The notes under the pieces are model-generated. The model worked only from the letters and a program-made list of their open reading frames with translations, was not told where the DNA came from and ran no database searches. Positions 62,278 through 64,000 of a stretch of DNA of 64,000 nt are shown here, piece by piece; positions within the stretch are counted from its first letter, which is position 1; each line of letters opens with the position of its first letter. Origin of the DNA: Pseudoteredinibacter isoporae_A (GTDB taxonomy: Bacteria > Pseudomonadota > Gammaproteobacteria > Pseudomonadales > Cellvibrionaceae); NCBI RefSeq assembly GCF_040372805.1, contig NZ_BAABWJ010000005.1:220420-284419 (forward strand), read 5' to 3'. Both the position numbers and the translations under genes were made by a program.

Positions 62278-63405
62278 TTATCTTGCCGGAAGCTCGCAAT
62301 AGAGAAGAGCAACATTCTTTGGCCTGGTTTCTGAACCACCAACAGAGCTTGAATTTAGTCGACCTTCTCCGTCTTTATCGCTTGCGTGCCCAGCCCTCAT
62401 ACCACCGTGATAGCTACTTCCTTTTTTTGTGCCTCTTCCACGATATGTCAAGAAGTGGTTGTGAGATTTGAAGGTATCCTCCTGATGGGAACCAGCTTCT
62501 CTCCTTCCGTGAGGGTCAGCATGACCAGTAGGGTCTATCCCGCGAATGAACCGGCCATAAGCTTTACTGTAAGGATGCCAGCCTGCTGGACAAGTTACAC
62601 CATTGAACGCTATAACACTACCTGGCGGGGTAACGTACAAGTCTGCGTATACGTCTTCTTGTGTCACTGACAACCTCGGGCCAGAAGTAAGTACTTCAAT
62701 TCTTGCCGCAGGATAGCGAACCACCACTCCCTCACTACTTTCAGATAAAGACCTCCCCCCTCGCTTGCAACTAATGTGAATATTAGCATTTCCTATTTTT
62801 ATAGGGTTCTTAAGAGCATATTCATCACCAGAAGGGCTGATTTCCTTCTTAGAGTAGTCATCACCAAAAACTTCACAACTATAATTAGTTGCTTTATAGC
62901 TATACAACAAAAAGTCACCATCACTTGTCGAGTCGATTGTTAAAGTAACATTGTCGTTGTAAGGACCATCTAAGCTAGGAACAATTTTAACGCCCTTTGT
63001 GTCTGCAGCAATACAATCCTTGTAAGTTTTGGCTAAAGGAACATTTATCTGCTTACTAATAACAGTACTGATATTGTTTTCCTTAAAGTATCTTTCTTGC
63101 TCTTCACAGAAATTTTTAATCTGCTGCTTTTTGTAACTTGAATCGTGACTACCTTCATACTCACCCCAAGGGGTGAGGCCATATAGGTAGGTTGCTTTCT
63201 TATCATCAACGTTCATGTAGTTGGACTTACATATGTGTAGATATCTATATACTTGCTGCTCTTGAGAACTATGTTTAAGAGTAATGTCCCGGATACCGGA
63301 CTGCATTAGAGGTAGGCATTGATTCTCCGACTGCCCTTGAGAATACACATTTGGCGCCAAAGCGCTCTGGATTAGTAGCGCAACTCCTAAGTGCTTAGAA
63401 TTCAT
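62278..63405 (-). CDS. exported protein with phage tail-collar-like C-terminus
   Basis: The 375-residue protein has a signal peptide (about residues 1-23, SALAPNVYSQ), a cysteine-containing middle region and a C-terminal domain with PGSVIAFNGVTCPAGWHPYS and GRFIRGIDPTGHADPHGRRE, ending VGGSETRPKNVALLYCELPA. This matches the tail-collar/short-tail-fibre family, which trimerises and often binds ligands. The pairing of an export signal with a collar domain suggests a cell-surface adhesin-like protein, not a phage tail. GGAG precedes the ATG at 63405; AT-rich composition. Confidence 0.7.
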   Translation of the reverse strand: MNSKHLGVALLIQSALAPNVYSQGQSENQCLPLMQSGIRDITLKHSSQEQQVYRYLHICKSNYMNVDDKKATYLYGLTPWGEYEGSHDSSYKKQQIKNFCEEQERYFKENNISTVISKQINVPLAKTYKDCIAADTKGVKIVPSLDGPYNDNVTLTIDSTSDGDFLLYSYKATNYSCEVFGDDYSKKEISPSGDEYALKNPIKIGNANIHISCKRGGRSLSESSEGVVVRYPAARIEVLTSGPRLSVTQEDVYADLYVTPPGSVIAFNGVTCPAGWHPYSKAYGRFIRGIDPTGHADPHGRREAGSHQEDTFKSHNHFLTYRGRGTKKGSSYHGGMRAGHASDKDGEGRLNSSSVGGSETRPKNVALLYCELPAR

Positions 63406-63607
63406 TTTATTCTCCACTTTTCTGTCCCTGAATGATTAGCCTACCACTAATAAGCCCTTTGGGCGTGCAGCGACGCGACAATTATCAAGCATAAATATTT
63501 TGACCTTCGCTTTAGGCGAGAACCCGATATTTGATTACGAGCGCTATTGATCCAGCTTGGATTAACGAAGATACTTACCGCCCTGTCAAAAACTTAGGAA
63601 TGGAAAG

Positions 63608-64000
63608 ATGGATCTATCCAATGAAACTCTCGGTTTAGTCGCTGCAGGAGCGAGTGCGGTGGCTGCAATAGCTAGCTTTATAACTGCTCTCTATAACGCC
63701 AAGATTTCACATAATACTTTCAAACACAATAATACGCCTAAAATAAGCGCTCAGGCTTTTACCCAATCAAGCAATGACAAAGCCATTACACTAGATATAG
63801 CAATTCGTAATAGCGGTACTGGAACAGCACATATTAAAAGTATTGTTTGGTTTCTTAGAGGAAAGCGTGTTGAGGGATGGAACCTAAAAAATGAAATATA
63901 CATATTCATACGGGAAGAAGGTTTTAGTGACGAAGACTTTATTGTGACAGCATTCAATGGCAATAAAATCGATGTATCTCCCGGAGAGGAATTCAAACCC
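63608..64000 (+). CDS. membrane-anchored hypothetical protein, truncated by the window edge
   Basis: The frame is open to the right edge (131 codons). It starts MDLSNETLGLVAAGASAVAA and has one N-terminal membrane helix (about residues 7-28), then a mostly beta-type domain (ISAQAFTQSSNDKAITLDIA, then RNSGTGTAHIKSIVW). An AGGAATGGAAAG motif precedes the ATG. I do not recognise the family; an anchored domain facing the cytoplasm or outside is inferred from the helix. Confidence 0.6.
   Translation, partial: MDLSNETLGLVAAGASAVAAIASFITALYNAKISHNTFKHNNTPKISAQAFTQSSNDKAITLDIAIRNSGTGTAHIKSIVWFLRGKRVEGWNLKNEIYIFIREEGFSDEDFIVTAFNGNKIDVSPGEEFKP

Noticed and set aside
1..64000. CRISPR array, rRNA, insertion sequence or transposase
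   Set aside because: No regularly spaced direct repeats, rRNA-like stretches or transposase motifs were seen.

Overview
The window looks like chromosome from a marine, aerobic, motile gammaproteobacterium. The order Cellvibrionales or a close relative is likely, but that is an inference from gene content. The supporting genes are NhaB, SohB, RadD, a PanP-type aspartate decarboxylase, CcmABCDEFG, a CysI plus DUF934 pair, several TonB-dependent receptors, and a FliK-like plus FlhB-tail pair beside ccmA. Most of the window is compact housekeeping DNA of middling GC. Two accessory zones stand out: 49.0-54.6 kb, and about 61.3 kb to the right edge, which is visibly AT-richer.

Layout. 0-10.8 kb: 5' end of recQ, a small conserved gene, a secreted DUF885 protein, DUF2970, a MarR regulator, a 38-residue membrane peptide, siroheme sulfite/nitrite reductase with DUF934, SohB protease, a membrane protein, NudC and a stand-alone protein resembling the ChpA/PilL N-terminus. 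11.3-17.2 kb: NhaB, DUF488, RraA, an alpha/beta hydrolase overlapping a Rieske ferredoxin gene, and PabB. 17.3-22.9 kb: two large TonB-dependent receptors. 23.3-28.8 kb: cytochrome c maturation operon ccmABCDEFG, which ends without ccmH or ccmI. 29-35.5 kb: FliK-like and FlhB-tail genes, a rhodanese, a TauE-type permease, MsrA, acyl-CoA dehydrogenase and an Lrp regulator. 35.7-43 kb: fold-III ornithine-type decarboxylase, PanP, RadD and small genes for ASCH, VOC, HEAT-like and GNAT proteins.

43.2-47.9 kb: a three-gene operon for a 2-oxoacid:ferredoxin oxidoreductase (fused gamma-alpha subunit and a TPP beta subunit), led by a GltD-like flavoprotein with two ferredoxin-type clusters. This is a plausible redox route between NAD(P)H, ferredoxin and 2-oxoacids.

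48.96-54.65 kb: two tRNA-Arg(ACG) genes in inverted orientation, each with its own matching promoter, bracket a cassette. The cassette holds a cold-shock-domain membrane protein, an exported protein resembling the FAH (fumarylacetoacetate hydrolase) family, a TetR regulator and a TonB-dependent receptor. Four copies of a 15-bp palindrome, TTGACA-N3-TGTCAA, lie in the intergenic region between the FAH-like gene and tetR. This self-contained uptake and processing cassette is the most novel-looking unit in the window.

54.8-61.2 kb: an uncharacterised gene under a textbook promoter with a Fur box over its expected start, a split aerotaxis pair (PAS protein plus an MCP with a zinc-binding CZB domain) with a near-consensus FNR/ANR site upstream, a Cys-His amidase-like protein, an exported protein, TadA, DUF1653 and enoyl-CoA hydratase. 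61.3-64 kb: a reading frame broken by a stop, a HEPN-like protein, an exported protein with a tail-collar-like C-terminus, and a membrane-anchored protein cut by the window edge.
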